From: CAIKOD01 sp035505975
GTDB lineage: Archaea; Halobacteriota; Methanomicrobia; Methanomicrobiales; Methanospirillaceae
Reading direction: 5' to 3'
Length of the DNA stretch: 64,000 bases
Assembly: GCA_035505975.1 (NCBI GenBank)
Contig: DATJQJ010000028.1
Location: 1-64,000 of the forward strand
This document shows positions 26,669 through 36,052 of this stretch, piece after piece (the stretch's first letter is position 1; each line of letters opens with the position of its first letter). The notes under the pieces are model-generated. The model saw only the letters and a list, made by a program, of their open reading frames with translations. It was not told the origin of the DNA and searched no databases. A program made the position numbers and the translations under genes.

Positions 26669-27714
26669 CGCTTCGAAATAAAAACCTTTTTCACTATATC
26701 CATGGATGTCGCCCGTTTTGCGATGGTTGAGAGGGGATCGCGGCTGAAGCGCATGTTGGAACGCCCGGGGTCGAGGAGAAAAAAAGCCGCCCGGGATCCT
26801 TCCCTGATCGAGAAATCATTGTGGGCCAGACAGGCACCTGAAACGGCTGCCCTGAGCAGTGCCCGGGGTTCGACACCATAGACGAACGAGGTGAATGCAA
26901 GCTCTGCGAGCATATCGGGTTGGACTACCATCGCGTTGTCTGTCCCGAGAAAGAACCTGCAACCGAGTTCGATCATTTCGTGGATCGGGGGCCTTTCCGA
27001 CGATCCCGTCACGCCGAAGGCCCAGTTGGACCTCGGGCAGACCGCCACGGGAATGTCCCTGTCGGCGCATGCCCTGAGATGGTTTCTCGTCGCATGGGTG
27101 CAGTGAATGAGGAGGTCGGGGTCGAATGAGAGGGCTGAATCGACATCGCCGGGATCTTTTTCCCCTGCATGGAATGCAAGGAGTTTTCCCTTTTTTCGGG
27201 CGTTATCGACCAGGCTCTCAAGACCCGGGACATCACGGGCACTGCTGATCCCGAGCCCCTGCGAAAGTTCTTCGCCGCCGTCGCGGCCGAAAACGACCAG
27301 ACCAGGGAGCTGGTCTCCAGCCGCCTCCTCGAGTGCCCTGACCCCCGGAACACCCCCTTCCCTGAAATCGGCACATCCTGCGGTGCCGCTCGAAAGCATT
27401 GTCCGTATGCTGGCCCTCATCCCTGAAACGAGGTCCGAGCGTGGGGCTATGGACAGGAGCTGATGTTTGAGGCCGTTAGGAGGTGTTACGACCGAAACCA
27501 GGTCTGTTCCTGCCAGATTGACGTCCATCGCGATCGTGTCGCCAAGGTGCGTGTGCGCATTGAAGAAGGCCGGGCAGATCCAGGCAGCCGGGGGATGGGG
27601 CTCATGTTCGATGTGGGTAATAACCCCGGATTTGACCACGATTGTGACGGGGGACATTTCAAATCGTTCCCCAAGAAGAGCATGACCGCTGACTGTCATC
27701 TCGTGATCTGACAT
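26665..27714 (-). CDS. Amidohydrolase-family protein (deaminase-like)
   Basis: 349 residues, shorter than the deaminase at 3305 and clearly different from it. Metal-site motifs of the amidohydrolase fold are present: HTH at 54 and 56 (FNAHTHLGD), LAFHAGEKDPGD, LLIHCTHAT and FFLGTDNAMV. The substrate is not recognisable; relatives include guanine, cytosine and adenosine-type deaminases and imidazolonepropionase. It is divergent from the Sec61-beta gene and ends within 32 nt of uspA. The HxH, His and Asp positions are intact, so an active metal-dependent hydrolase is expected. Confidence 0.8.
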   Translation of the reverse strand: MSDHEMTVSGHALLGERFEMSPVTIVVKSGVITHIEHEPHPPAAWICPAFFNAHTHLGDTIAMDVNLAGTDLVSVVTPPNGLKHQLLSIAPRSDLVSGMRASIRTMLSSGTAGCADFREGGVPGVRALEEAAGDQLPGLVVFGRDGGEELSQGLGISSARDVPGLESLVDNARKKGKLLAFHAGEKDPGDVDSALSFDPDLLIHCTHATRNHLRACADRDIPVAVCPRSNWAFGVTGSSERPPIHEMIELGCRFFLGTDNAMVVQPDMLAELAFTSFVYGVEPRALLRAAVSGACLAHNDFSIREGSRAAFFLLDPGRSNMRFSRDPLSTIAKRATSMDIVKKVFISKR

Positions 27715-27727
27715 AACCTTGCACCCA

Positions 27728-27737
27728 TTTATATATT
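27728..27737 (+). promoter_or_regulatory. TATA box of the Sec61-beta gene
   Basis: TTTATATATT is centred about 27 nt before the ATG at 27759, giving a leaderless transcript. Confidence 0.6.
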
Positions 27738-27758
27738 GAGAATGAGAAATAGCTTTGT

Positions 27759-27920
27759 ATGGCTAAACAGAAGGGCGGAAGACTGATTTCATCAGCAGGT
27801 CTCGTAAACTATTACGAGAGCGAGGACCGCAGGGCGGTCCACATCAGCCCGGTCGCGGTGATTGTTATTGCCGCGGTGACCGGGGGTATAATTTTTACCT
27901 TGAATTTATTCGTAAAATAA
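27759..27920 (+). CDS. Preprotein translocase subunit Sec61-beta (SecG in archaea)
   Basis: 53 residues, a normal length for archaeal Sec61-beta. It begins MAKQKGGRLISSAGLVNYYE, contains EDRRAVHISP, the conserved stretch just before the membrane segment, and ends with a single transmembrane helix (PVAVIVIAAVTGGIIFTLNLF). It is the small tail-anchored subunit of the SecYEbeta channel. A TATA box 27 nt upstream and a T7 run at about 27935-27941 make it a self-contained unit. Confidence 0.92.
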   Translation: MAKQKGGRLISSAGLVNYYESEDRRAVHISPVAVIVIAAVTGGIIFTLNLFVK

Positions 27921-27934
27921 TAATCTGTTCAATC

Positions 27935-27941
27935 TTTTTTT
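27935..27941 (+). terminator. T-rich terminator after Sec61-beta
   Basis: A T7 run (CTTTTTTTGC) lies about 15 nt past the stop, fitting an archaeal U-tract terminator. Confidence 0.5.
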
Positions 27942-28150
27942 GCGGGACAATCCCGGATAGCAAAACGTTATCTCTATCCGGAATCATACCGGACCCGGGT
28001 GAGATACTATCACGAATGATATCGTGATTGTCAGTACGCCTTACCTGCCCGGCCATAGGAACTGTCATACTGCCTTTTCATTTGCTGATATTCTCTATTT
28101 CCGATACGGAAAAATTTTTGAGACAAGCCCAATTAATCTGGTTTTTGCAG

Positions 28151-28300
28151 ATAATCAGACGCTCCCGGGGCTCTGCCCCGCCGCTGCGGTAACCCCGGTT
28201 GCGATAGAAGGTGAACGGTTGACCGATAAATTCCCTCAATAGATGACCCTGCCCACGAACCAGGCTTACAGGTGTGAGCGAGGGACGGGGTGGAACCTGG
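28151..28300 (-). repeat. Dispersed intergenic element, copy D
   Basis: About 150 bp in minus orientation and one of the best copies. On its strand: CCAGGTTCCACCCCGTCCCT, GGGCAGGGTCATC, TTTATCGGTCAACC, CTATCGCAACCGGGGTTACC, GCAGCGGCGGGGCAGAGCCC and GGGAGCGTCTGATTAT. The GGGGC-AGA-GCCCC stem is perfect. It lies between the Sec61-beta and RND genes, 29 nt from the RND 3' end. The rest of the 27942-28150 gap shows nothing I can name. Confidence 0.75.
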
Positions 28301-28329
28301 CCGAAAGAAAAATGAAGAATTCAAAAGAC

Positions 28330-30651
28330 CTACAGGATTTCAGTTTCGCTGTCGTGTTCTTTTAAGGGGGATTCACCCTCACCATTTCCGGCAGATCTCT
28401 CCTCTTCAGGGAGAAGGCATGCGGCTCCCTCGGGACGTTGTTTTGGCTTTTCGAGCCTGCCCATCAGGGAAAGAATCGCCGGCATGATGATGATCGCTCC
28501 CATCAGTGAAAACCCGACTGCGATAAGAGTTGAAACCCCGAAATTGCTTACGATCGGAAAACTTGCGAATAACAATGCGGAAAATCCGAAAAACGTGGCG
28601 AGGCCGGATACCGTGATCGCGGTACCGATCCGCTCGACACTGTGCTGGATGGCAGCAAGAGGGTTACCCAGGTTGTCGAATTCCTCTTCGTACCGTTCCA
28701 TGACGAGGATGGTATATTCAGCGGCGACACCGATGGTCATCGATCCGAGAGTGGCGGTCAATGGTGAGTAATCGATGCCCATGATGTACATGGCAATTGC
28801 GTTCCAGCCGACAACAATAATAATGGGGACGAGCGGGGTAATCGCATCGATCCTCCGGTATACGAGCCCGAGGAATACGAATACGAGGATGAACCCGAGG
28901 ATTGTCATCTGTTCTTTCGAAGAAGAAAGGGAGCCGATGAGGCTCGTGAAGAGGTCGAAACTACCCGACGGCGCCGCCCTGATCCCCGGTGGAGGCGGGT
29001 TGAAATTGATATCATCGATCATCTGCTTTTTTAAGGTGGATTCCTGGGAAACTTCGAGGCTGATCGTGCTGAACTGGACGACTGCATCGGTGGATCCAGA
29101 GAGGTACGATTTCGTTATATCGGCAGGTATACGGGCGATAATAGTATCCAGCTCGCTCTGGCTGTCAGGCAGTATTCCCCCGTTATAGGCAAGGATATAC
29201 GTGACAATGCTCGTGGCGCCGGTAAGCTCGCTATGCCTGTTCAGCTCGTCGTCCTGGAATTGCTTCATCCATTTGATGGCGGAAAGGGAATTTACCCCGT
29301 CGCCGTACAGGTAAATAGGGGCAGTACTTGAAGCCCCGTACATCCGCGTAACTTTATCGTTCAGGACTTTGGCCGGCATATCGGGCGGGACAAAGGCATT
29401 CTCATTGGTCTGGATGGGGATCAGCCCGTCGACCTGGAACCCGATCACTGCAATAATTCCTGCTACAAGCAGGACCGGGACTGGATTTTTCGATATTTTT
29501 ACTGAAACGCCTGTCAGGAATTCGCCGTAAGAAAACGTTTTCTTCTTTTTAGGGCCGGCTTTTCTCTCTTTTGGCTTATATTTCAGGAGGACAGCAACGG
29601 TCGGTATTCCTACGAGTGATGCCAGGTAGCAGCACATCACCCCGATGATGGCGACGAGCCCGAAACTCTGGATCATCGGGACCGGGGAGATGAACATCGC
29701 GACAAATCCCATGCACGTCGCAAGCATTGCATACAGGACGGCCGGGCCTGTCCTGGTAACGGTCATAAAAACAGCTTGTTCGATATTCCCTTTTCGTATC
29801 TCCTCATCGAAACGGGAATGGAACTGTATCGCGTAATCTATCCCGAGCCCGATGAGGACCGGAAACGCACCCATGACCGCCATGTTCAACTGGATGCCGA
29901 CGAGCCCCATCAGTCCCATCGAGACGACGAGACCGATGGTGACCATCAGCACAGGAAGGAAACGGTGACTTACATAGGAGAACAGGATCCCCATGACGAT
30001 GACCATCAGGATCAGGGCTGCGAAGATCAAAGTCCCCGTCGATGCGCCCATGGAACTCCTCATCTGCTGGGAAAAGGCGGCGCTTCCGGTGACCGATACA
30101 GTTACCCCGGGAGGCGGGTTCGAGGCGTCAACAAGGCTCTGAAGATTATTGAGAAGATTGGTCTTAGCGTTGTCGGACAGCCCTTCGTTCACATCGACCC
30201 TGATGATGGTGATGAGGTTCGACTTCGAGAACGCGGCAATGGTCTCCGGGGGGACCCTCGCCTCGGCGTTCTTAATCTCACCTGTCGACGTGGGAAGGGT
30301 CCCGTTGTTGGCCTGCCGTAAAATATCAGGGGCACCGACCACGTCCTTGATGTTCTGCTGCTGCCTGATCGAATTTTCCAGCCCGTCAAGGTACTGGAGG
30401 ACGTCGGGGTTCAATGAATTATCGGTCTCGATCAGAAGAATGACCGGGTCAGACTGGAAGGTGGTCGTATACCGGTTATACTGCTGTCCCTGGACCGAAT
30501 CCTTGACAAGGTAGACCTCCCAGTTGGTCTGCATCGTGATCGTTGACATGCCGTAGAGGCAGACGATAAACACCGCAGCAATGATGCCGGCGACCAGCAT
30601 CGGCCGGTGAGTGATTACCTGTGCTATCTTCTCGAACAGCCCTTTTATCAT
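28330..30651 (-). CDS. RND transporter of the HAE3/MMPL type
   Basis: 773 residues from the ATG at 30651. The frame is open 58 codons further to 30825, but that extension is basic and unlike the family, and AAGGGGAC precedes the chosen ATG. Topology is the RND pattern in one chain: helix 1 (about 15-37), a large extracellular loop, helices 2-6, helix 7, a second large loop, then helices 8-12. Typical blocks are VLIGLGIDYAIQFHSRF and IGVAAEYTILVMERYEEE, each preceding a helix. Archaeal members are annotated as hydrophobe/amphiphile efflux-3; substrates are probably lipids or hydrophobic compounds (inference). The cytoplasmic C-terminus is acidic and charged. It is monocistronic. Confidence 0.85.
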   Translation of the reverse strand: MIKGLFEKIAQVITHRPMLVAGIIAAVFIVCLYGMSTITMQTNWEVYLVKDSVQGQQYNRYTTTFQSDPVILLIETDNSLNPDVLQYLDGLENSIRQQQNIKDVVGAPDILRQANNGTLPTSTGEIKNAEARVPPETIAAFSKSNLITIIRVDVNEGLSDNAKTNLLNNLQSLVDASNPPPGVTVSVTGSAAFSQQMRSSMGASTGTLIFAALILMVIVMGILFSYVSHRFLPVLMVTIGLVVSMGLMGLVGIQLNMAVMGAFPVLIGLGIDYAIQFHSRFDEEIRKGNIEQAVFMTVTRTGPAVLYAMLATCMGFVAMFISPVPMIQSFGLVAIIGVMCCYLASLVGIPTVAVLLKYKPKERKAGPKKKKTFSYGEFLTGVSVKISKNPVPVLLVAGIIAVIGFQVDGLIPIQTNENAFVPPDMPAKVLNDKVTRMYGASSTAPIYLYGDGVNSLSAIKWMKQFQDDELNRHSELTGATSIVTYILAYNGGILPDSQSELDTIIARIPADITKSYLSGSTDAVVQFSTISLEVSQESTLKKQMIDDINFNPPPPGIRAAPSGSFDLFTSLIGSLSSSKEQMTILGFILVFVFLGLVYRRIDAITPLVPIIIVVGWNAIAMYIMGIDYSPLTATLGSMTIGVAAEYTILVMERYEEEFDNLGNPLAAIQHSVERIGTAITVSGLATFFGFSALLFASFPIVSNFGVSTLIAVGFSLMGAIIIMPAILSLMGRLEKPKQRPEGAACLLPEEERSAGNGEGESPLKEHDSETEIL

Positions 30652-31023
30652 GGATGAGTCCCCTTGCCTAGCGAACCATGCCGTTTTCGACCGGACCGAT
30701 GATATCGATCGTGATCGTACCCTTAGTATTCTTCGGACCGGGTTTTTTGGATAACCGAAGTCCTGGTATCCTGTCGGATATCCGGACGGGAAAGATGGAA
30801 TAGCAGGGAGTATGTCGTCAATCATTTCCTGACCGGCTATTTCCCGATACGGGGAAGAGATCAGAACCAGGAAATAACCCCCGATCGATCGCTCCGGTCC
30901 AGGTTATCCAATTATTATGGGTAATTTTTGTTCCGATGGTTAATAAATCATTTGTTGTGATTAAGACAACATAATAATCCCGGGGATTTACCGGTATGTT
31001 GCCCGGCGCACGCGGATGAATAA

Positions 31024-31782
31024 TCAGGACGTTTCAAGCGAAGTTTTCATGCATTTCCTTATTATGTCCTCGTCCTGCCTGAAATAAAGGTCATCGTGCC
31101 CCGACCAGGGATGACAGTTCCTGAACACCACGGCAGGGACACCGTTGTTGCTCTCTCCCATGACAAAATTTCCAAACCCTGCAATTTCATCGACGACCGC
31201 CTCTTCCGTGATCTTCAGCACATGGCCGAACAGGTCGGTATCGCCCCGGAAATCCCTGATTGCCGTCATGCCGCTCCATCCGATTGCATTCCCGGTCTGT
31301 CCTCTCCGGAACGACCTCCCGCAGGTGTCGGTAATGATTACCCCGACCGGTACTCCTGTTTTTTCCAGGATCTCCTTCCTGACGTCGGATGCCGCCTCCA
31401 TGGGGTCTGGTGGGAGATAAATGATCATCCCGTCCTCGATATTGCTCTGGTCGACTCCTGCCCTGACACCGATATGGCCGAACGGCAGTTCCGACAAGAC
31501 AAAGGGATATTCAAGGAGGATATCCGACGACGCATCGAGTACGGCCTGGATAAACCTCGGGTCCTCGCCCGTCCGGGTGGCGATCCCCGTTGCCCTGGCT
31601 CCCGGGGTGATACCGGAAAGACTGGCCGAATAACCCTTCGCCTTCGAGTAGACCGAGGAGGCGATGACGAGGATGTCTCCCTCCGCGAACGCGAACCGCT
31701 CGCATAGCATTCCCGTTAAATCGTCACCTTTCTGGATCAGGGGGAGTCCTCTGATGCCCATGACCTGTATTGCCGGCTCCAT
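31024..31782 (-). CDS. cofE: Coenzyme F420:L-glutamate ligase
   Basis: 252 residues. Conserved blocks of CofE are GIRGLPLIQKGDDL, DILVIASSVYSKAKG, SELPFGHIGVRAGVDQSNIEDG, VGVIITDTCGRSFRRGQTGNAIG and GESNNGVPAVV. It adds glutamate residues to F420-0 with GTP. F420 is the main hydride carrier of methanogenesis, so this gene is strong evidence for a methanogen. It is alone on the minus strand; the long upstream gap has a TATA-like TTTATAAAAAG near 31863-31873, about 85 nt from the start, and a second promoter nearer the gene is possible. Confidence 0.95.
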   Translation of the reverse strand: MEPAIQVMGIRGLPLIQKGDDLTGMLCERFAFAEGDILVIASSVYSKAKGYSASLSGITPGARATGIATRTGEDPRFIQAVLDASSDILLEYPFVLSELPFGHIGVRAGVDQSNIEDGMIIYLPPDPMEAASDVRKEILEKTGVPVGVIITDTCGRSFRRGQTGNAIGWSGMTAIRDFRGDTDLFGHVLKITEEAVVDEIAGFGNFVMGESNNGVPAVVFRNCHPWSGHDDLYFRQDEDIIRKCMKTSLETS

Positions 31783-32129
31783 GATATCGCATTCAGATTA
31801 TCTGCCGGCTACCGGGATTAATGTGTGGCATCGGGTCACCTGGCATTATCAGTGGGGAATATCTTTTTATAAACGGGTTCCGACCGTTAAAAATGACGAT
31901 AAATACCGGGGATTGGTTATCGTCCTGAAAATAAATCCTGATAAACATGCAATCCAGGAGATTCTAACCACAATACGGGTTGGACTCAATTCACCGATAC
32001 GTGTTTTACATGATTTGATCAGGTGTAAAATTGTGGGTGCAATATAGATGTTTTAATTGATCACCGATCCGAACCGATTGTATGATTATTGTAAAAAGGA
32101 CCGGGGATCGGAGATATGCCCCTAAATAT
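31783..32129. other. Gap between cofE and the secreted metallo-beta-lactamase-fold gene
   Basis: 347 AT-rich nt. It holds the likely cofE promoter (minus-strand TTTATAAAAAG near 31863-31873). No reading frame, tRNA or copy of the dispersed element is visible. Confidence 0.4.
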
Positions 32130-33512
32130 CTAAGGGGCGACCTCGGGGTAGCTGATTTGGGCTGTTGTTAACACGTTTGAAGATCCTCCCCTACCGACGT
32201 CGATCTCCATAAGGTCGTAGCCGATTATCATCGTGCCGCTGAAGTTCTGGTGGGCGAGGAGCAGACGGTCACGGGGTGTATTGCCGGGAACGATATGATT
32301 GAGTACCAGAGTCTTCACATGGCAGGCCGTTGCAACCCTGCCGACATCCAGGATAGATGTGTGGGACTGTTGCATGTGGATTTTGAGGGCGTACTGCTGA
32401 CTCCCGTTTGAAACGTTCCCGAACTTCTGGTCGATCCATGCCGGGTCGATGACTTCGTGGACGAGGATATCGGAGCCGTTTGCAAGCCGTTCAAGGTTAC
32501 CGTTCGTATTGCTTCCCGTGTCCCCCGAGAAGACCACCGACCCATCCGCAGTGTCGAAACGGTAGGCGAGTGCCGGGAAGACCTGGTGGTGGTCGACGAG
32601 AGTAGCTGTTACACGGACATTGGCATCCCTGTACACCTCGAACGGATTCATTGCAGGGCAGGTGCCGTTGTTCGGGTCGGGCACCGATAGCGGTAGCGGG
32701 ATATCGCCGGGAGCGGTACCGCCGATCTCATGGATGTCGACAAGCGTGGTATAATCACGGTAACCGTCGTCAAGGGTCATGTCATTGATTGTGTTTGCGA
32801 ATGCATAGAGGATATTGTTTGTCATCTGGCGGATCCCCGGCGTAGTGGTCCGGAGGGAAGGATTAGCGCTGTCGACGGTGATAACCGTTCCGCTCCTATT
32901 GGTATAATTTGTCTTGTCGGCATCAGTCTCTCCTCTTGTTGCAGGCCCGTAGACTTTCAGGGGAGAGACCACTGTCTTCCCCGAAGACGGGTCGACTGCG
33001 GTCCCGAGGCCGGCCCCGGGACCGATCAGTAGCAGTTCAGGGTAATCGGCGGTATGGTCCATGTGGAGATGGGTAAAAAAGAGGGCCCGGGCATTATCAA
33101 GGAATACAGAGGAGCCGTTCTCGATCCTGCTCCCGTTCACGGTCACGAAGTTCCCTGTATTGAAGGCCTCGGCAAGTCGGGATGCCGATCCCTGTCCCAT
33201 ATCGATAATATAGATCGAATTCCCGACAACGAGTGCCGATGAGGAACTTGCCCGGTCGGTATCCGGCCAGAAGGAAACACCACCCGTGGTGCCGAGTAGC
33301 ACGAGTTTCGTATGGGCCGTGCCCGTTTTATTGCCGAATCCCACACCATTCGGCGCAGTGACCCTGTTCCGGATATCCGTTAAACTTGCGGTACCGGTAC
33401 CCTTCGTCACCATTATGCTATTCGAATCCGCGGATACAAGGACGCTGAAGAGCATAAGGACAATGAGAATACCGATTAATCTGGGCCATCGCAGTATCAT
33501 TCCATGACACAT
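32130..33512 (-). CDS. Secreted metallo-beta-lactamase-fold hydrolase
   Basis: 460 residues; an ATG at 33500 (residue 5, MILRWPRL) is an equally good start. A signal peptide is visible: positive N-terminus, hydrophobic core at about 11-26, then a cut near VSA. The metal motif HLHMDH is at 148-153, preceded by IIDMGQG near 103-109, and later HEV, SGDTGSN and LVLNHIVPG segments complete the RNase Z/arylsulfatase-like arrangement. Several NGS/NGT-type Asn sites suggest N-glycosylation outside the cell. It probably works outside the membrane on a phospho- or sulfo-ester; the substrate is unknown. It stands alone on the minus strand. Confidence 0.75.
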   Translation of the reverse strand: MCHGMILRWPRLIGILIVLMLFSVLVSADSNSIMVTKGTGTASLTDIRNRVTAPNGVGFGNKTGTAHTKLVLLGTTGGVSFWPDTDRASSSSALVVGNSIYIIDMGQGSASRLAEAFNTGNFVTVNGSRIENGSSVFLDNARALFFTHLHMDHTADYPELLLIGPGAGLGTAVDPSSGKTVVSPLKVYGPATRGETDADKTNYTNRSGTVITVDSANPSLRTTTPGIRQMTNNILYAFANTINDMTLDDGYRDYTTLVDIHEIGGTAPGDIPLPLSVPDPNNGTCPAMNPFEVYRDANVRVTATLVDHHQVFPALAYRFDTADGSVVFSGDTGSNTNGNLERLANGSDILVHEVIDPAWIDQKFGNVSNGSQQYALKIHMQQSHTSILDVGRVATACHVKTLVLNHIVPGNTPRDRLLLAHQNFSGTMIIGYDLMEIDVGRGGSSNVLTTAQISYPEVAP

Positions 33513-33938
33513 CCCTGTGATGGTACTTACTATGGCACCAAGGAGTTAAGGAGGTTCTGATTTTTTACGGTTTAACGGTAGTTCAGGAAGGCGGTCTCAT
33601 ATCGGCCAATTTTCCTGCACTATAGTGAGACAGAGTGTCTGATATCAGACAAGGGAAACATCTGACAATATGAGATCTCTTTCGGTCAATATCAAGTCCC
33701 GGAATGAGGTCGTGTATCCAAACTCGAACCCTGGTGGTCAGGTACTCCTCGCAATACCTGGGATTTTTAGGGAATTGACCTGGATCGTTCCTGCGGCGAT
33801 CATGATGGGGGTACGCTGGTGTCTTCACGGGTAACGTTGAGATAAGGTTAATACATAAGAGGATAAAAGGAACGCTGTATAGGCATTATTTCAGTGATTA
33901 GGAGAAAACTAAAAAAGATATGTATCGAGTGAACAATT
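33513..33938. other. Intergenic region with inverted repeats
   Basis: 426 nt. A perfect 14-bp palindrome GTCTGATATCAGAC lies at 33639-33652. Near it GTCTCA at about 33593 and TGAGAC at 33628-33633 form another inverted repeat. An open frame on the minus strand (81 codons near 33583-33828) lacks any domain and is not called. Function unknown; the region separates two divergent genes and should hold both promoters. Confidence 0.45.
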
Positions 33939-34205
33939 GTGTATCTTGTGATACGTTGCGGCAGCTGCAAAAGCTTCACCTATGTTGATAAATTCCAGCA
34001 GTGGAAACTGTGTCCTATCTGCGGCGCTACCATCGAAGTGATGCGTGCACCCCGGTACCTCGAAGTGGAAGATTTCCGGGTTGCAGAGTCCATTGTCAAC
34101 AAGCTGGAAGAACACCTCCAGCGCACACGGAAACGGGACCTGACTGCCGAGGAACGGGAACAGCTCAGGGCCACCTATGCGGAATGGATCAGGAACCAGA
34201 CCTGA
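33939..34205 (+). CDS. DUF1922-like zinc-ribbon protein
   Basis: 88 residues from a GTG at 33939; no in-frame ATG precedes it. The start MYLVIRCGSCKSFTYV with CxxC (Cys7/Cys10) and a second pair CPIC (Cys25/Cys28) form a zinc ribbon, followed by a long helix rich in charged residues (ESIVNKLEEHLQRTRKRDLTAEEREQLRATYAEWI). This matches the archaeal DUF1922 type, whose function is unknown; a nucleic-acid or ribosome-binding role is guesswork. It faces a tiny zinc-ribbon gene on the other strand. Confidence 0.75.
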   Translation: MYLVIRCGSCKSFTYVDKFQQWKLCPICGATIEVMRAPRYLEVEDFRVAESIVNKLEEHLQRTRKRDLTAEEREQLRATYAEWIRNQT

Positions 34206-34232
34206 CCCAGTGTTGAATGGTAATTCGTCGTA

Positions 34233-34382
34233 TTACCATCGTTTACCGCATCCGGGACAGACAATCGTCACTTCCCTCCCGCAGGTCGGGCAGATCAGGC
34301 CGGTCCGTTCCTTATAGATAAGAGGTTTCTCGCATTTTTTGCAGTAAATTTCAACCTCGTATCCGCAGGAATGGATTAACAT
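34233..34382 (-). CDS. 49-residue zinc-ribbon protein
   Basis: A very small gene: MLIHSCGYEVEIYCKKCEKP and on, 49 residues. Three CxxC pairs (Cys14/17, Cys31/34, Cys42/45) are packed into it, fitting a double zinc ribbon. TATAAAAA on the minus strand at 34405-34412 is centred about 27 nt before the ATG, so the promoter spacing itself supports the gene as leaderless. It is convergent with the DUF1922-like gene, 27 nt apart. Function unknown; small archaeal ribbon proteins include ribosomal and transcription partners. Confidence 0.7.
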   Translation of the reverse strand: MLIHSCGYEVEIYCKKCEKPLIYKERTGLICPTCGREVTIVCPGCGKRW

Positions 34383-34404
34383 GGGGATGTCCTTTATTTA
34401 TGAG

Positions 34405-34412
34405 TTTTTATA
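34405..34412 (-). promoter_or_regulatory. TATA box of the 49-residue zinc-ribbon gene
   Basis: TATAAAAA on the minus strand is centred about 27 nt before the ATG at 34382, the spacing of a leaderless archaeal promoter. Confidence 0.55.
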
Positions 34413-34653
34413 CCAATAACCCTATTAAACTTATGGGCGATGTTCCTCAATATTCCCGGATCCGGTTGTGAATGGCCTGAAACCCCCGGGTGAGACTCAG
34501 GTCCGGACAAAAAAAACAGTTTCGAACCGATCCCCGGGGCGCTTTGCCGCAGACACTAATGCCCAACTGCAAAAAAATACGAGCCGCTTCCTTGGATTTC
34601 CCTCTTCGGGCCGATTCAACCCTAAACTAGATTTAGGATGATATTCGAACATA

Positions 34654-35889
34654 ATGACAGACAGGTCCGGGAATTTCCGGGAGAGCACGGTGAAAAACAG
34701 GATGAATTACCACTTTGCCTCAAGAATCGAACATACACCCCGGTCTTTTATCAGGGAAATCCTCAAACTCACCGAAGAGCCGGGTATGATCTCGTTCGCA
34801 GGAGGTCTGCCAAACCCGGGTTTGTTCCCTGTTGAAGGCCTGCAGAACGCCGCACGCGATGTCTTAAAAGAAGATGGTCCACAGGTTCTCCAGTACGCAA
34901 CGACAGAGGGTTACCGCCCGCTCCGGGAATATATCGCCCGGTTCTACTACGAAAAGCATAATATCAGCCTCTCTCCCGATAACATCCTCATCACCAACGG
35001 TTCGCAGCAGTGTCTCGACCTTGTCGGAAAAGTACTGATCAACCCAGGGGATCCGGTCGCGATCGAGCGGCCCGGTTACCTGGGTGCCATCCAGGCGTTC
35101 TCGCTTTATGAACCATCGTTCCGGGGCGTTACCCTGGCCGGTGACGGCCCGGACCCGTTAGCCCTTGAACGGGTAATCAGGGATTTTTCGCCCGTGATGT
35201 TCTACGGTGTCCCGAATTTCCAGAACCCCTCGGGTATCACGTATTCCGAACCTGCGAGAAGGAAACTTGCCGGGATCATGGAAGGAACTGGTACGCTCTA
35301 CATAGAGGACGATGCGTACGGGGAGCTCAGGTTTATAGGGGAACCGGTCCCGCCCGTATATTCGTATATGCCCGATCAGGTCATCTTAACGGGATCGTTT
35401 TCTAAAATTATCGCCCCAGGTCTCAGAATGGGATGGATGGCAGCTCCCGGACCGGTCTATACCGCCCTCGTGACGGCAAAACAGGCCACCGACCTTCATT
35501 CGAATTATCTGGCACAGAGGATTATCCACCGGTTCCTTACTGATAACGATGTTTCCCGTCACATTGACACGATTAAGGACGCTTACCGGCGGCAGCGGGA
35601 TGTCATGGTGAAGACGATAGAGGAGGCCTTCCCAAAAGAAGTAACATTTACCCGGCCGGAAGGGGGTATGTTCCTCTGGGTCACCCTGCCGGAACGGATG
35701 TCTGCAATGGACCTTTTCCACCGTGCCATCCGTGAACAGGTGGCATTCGTGCCTGGCGATCCCTTTTATACCGATGGCGCGGGCTCGAATTCGATGAGGC
35801 TGAACTTTTCAAATTCCGACGAAGAGACGATTGTCGAAGGGATTACAAGGTTGTCTCAGTTGATCGTATCGATGGTGGAGGAGCGATAA
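34654..35889 (+). CDS. PLP-dependent aminotransferase (class I/II, LysN/MocR-like)
   Basis: 411 residues from the ATG at 34654; Met17 (34702, MNYHFASRI) is an alternative start nearer to the family N-terminus. It is a fold-type I aminotransferase with PGMISFAGGLPNPGLFP, a YATTEGYRPLREYIA segment, TNGSQQCLDLVGK, GVPNFQNPSG and the PLP lysine Lys251 in ILTGSFSKIIAPGLRMGW. It resembles archaeal 2-aminoadipate and branched-chain or aromatic aminotransferases; exact donor and acceptor are not clear. The gene is monocistronic and there is no HTH domain, so it is not a MocR regulator. Confidence 0.85.
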   Translation: MTDRSGNFRESTVKNRMNYHFASRIEHTPRSFIREILKLTEEPGMISFAGGLPNPGLFPVEGLQNAARDVLKEDGPQVLQYATTEGYRPLREYIARFYYEKHNISLSPDNILITNGSQQCLDLVGKVLINPGDPVAIERPGYLGAIQAFSLYEPSFRGVTLAGDGPDPLALERVIRDFSPVMFYGVPNFQNPSGITYSEPARRKLAGIMEGTGTLYIEDDAYGELRFIGEPVPPVYSYMPDQVILTGSFSKIIAPGLRMGWMAAPGPVYTALVTAKQATDLHSNYLAQRIIHRFLTDNDVSRHIDTIKDAYRRQRDVMVKTIEEAFPKEVTFTRPEGGMFLWVTLPERMSAMDLFHRAIREQVAFVPGDPFYTDGAGSNSMRLNFSNSDEETIVEGITRLSQLIVSMVEER

Positions 35890-36052
35890 CCTGCCGTCTC
35901 CGGATATAGAACTTGTGAAATCGCATGGAATGTATATCCGGACGACCTGGTCCCCTATTTTTAATCAGCCATCCTGTGTGATGCTATCTTTTTTCTGTCT
36001 CTCGTTGATCAGGAGAGCATTTTGGGCAAGGCAAACGGGACATCTCAACATA

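Noticed and set aside
30652..30825. 58-codon extension of the RND protein
   Set aside because: It is basic and proline-rich, unlike RND N-termini, and a purine-rich site precedes the ATG at 30651.
33583..33828. 81-codon minus-strand frame in the 33.5-33.9 kb gap
   Set aside because: It has no domain, overlaps palindromic sequence and has no promoter at a plausible distance.
34500..34620. Possible further copy of the dispersed element near 34.5 kb
   Set aside because: Only a short GC-rich piece resembles the core; the flanking blocks do not follow in order, so it is not counted.
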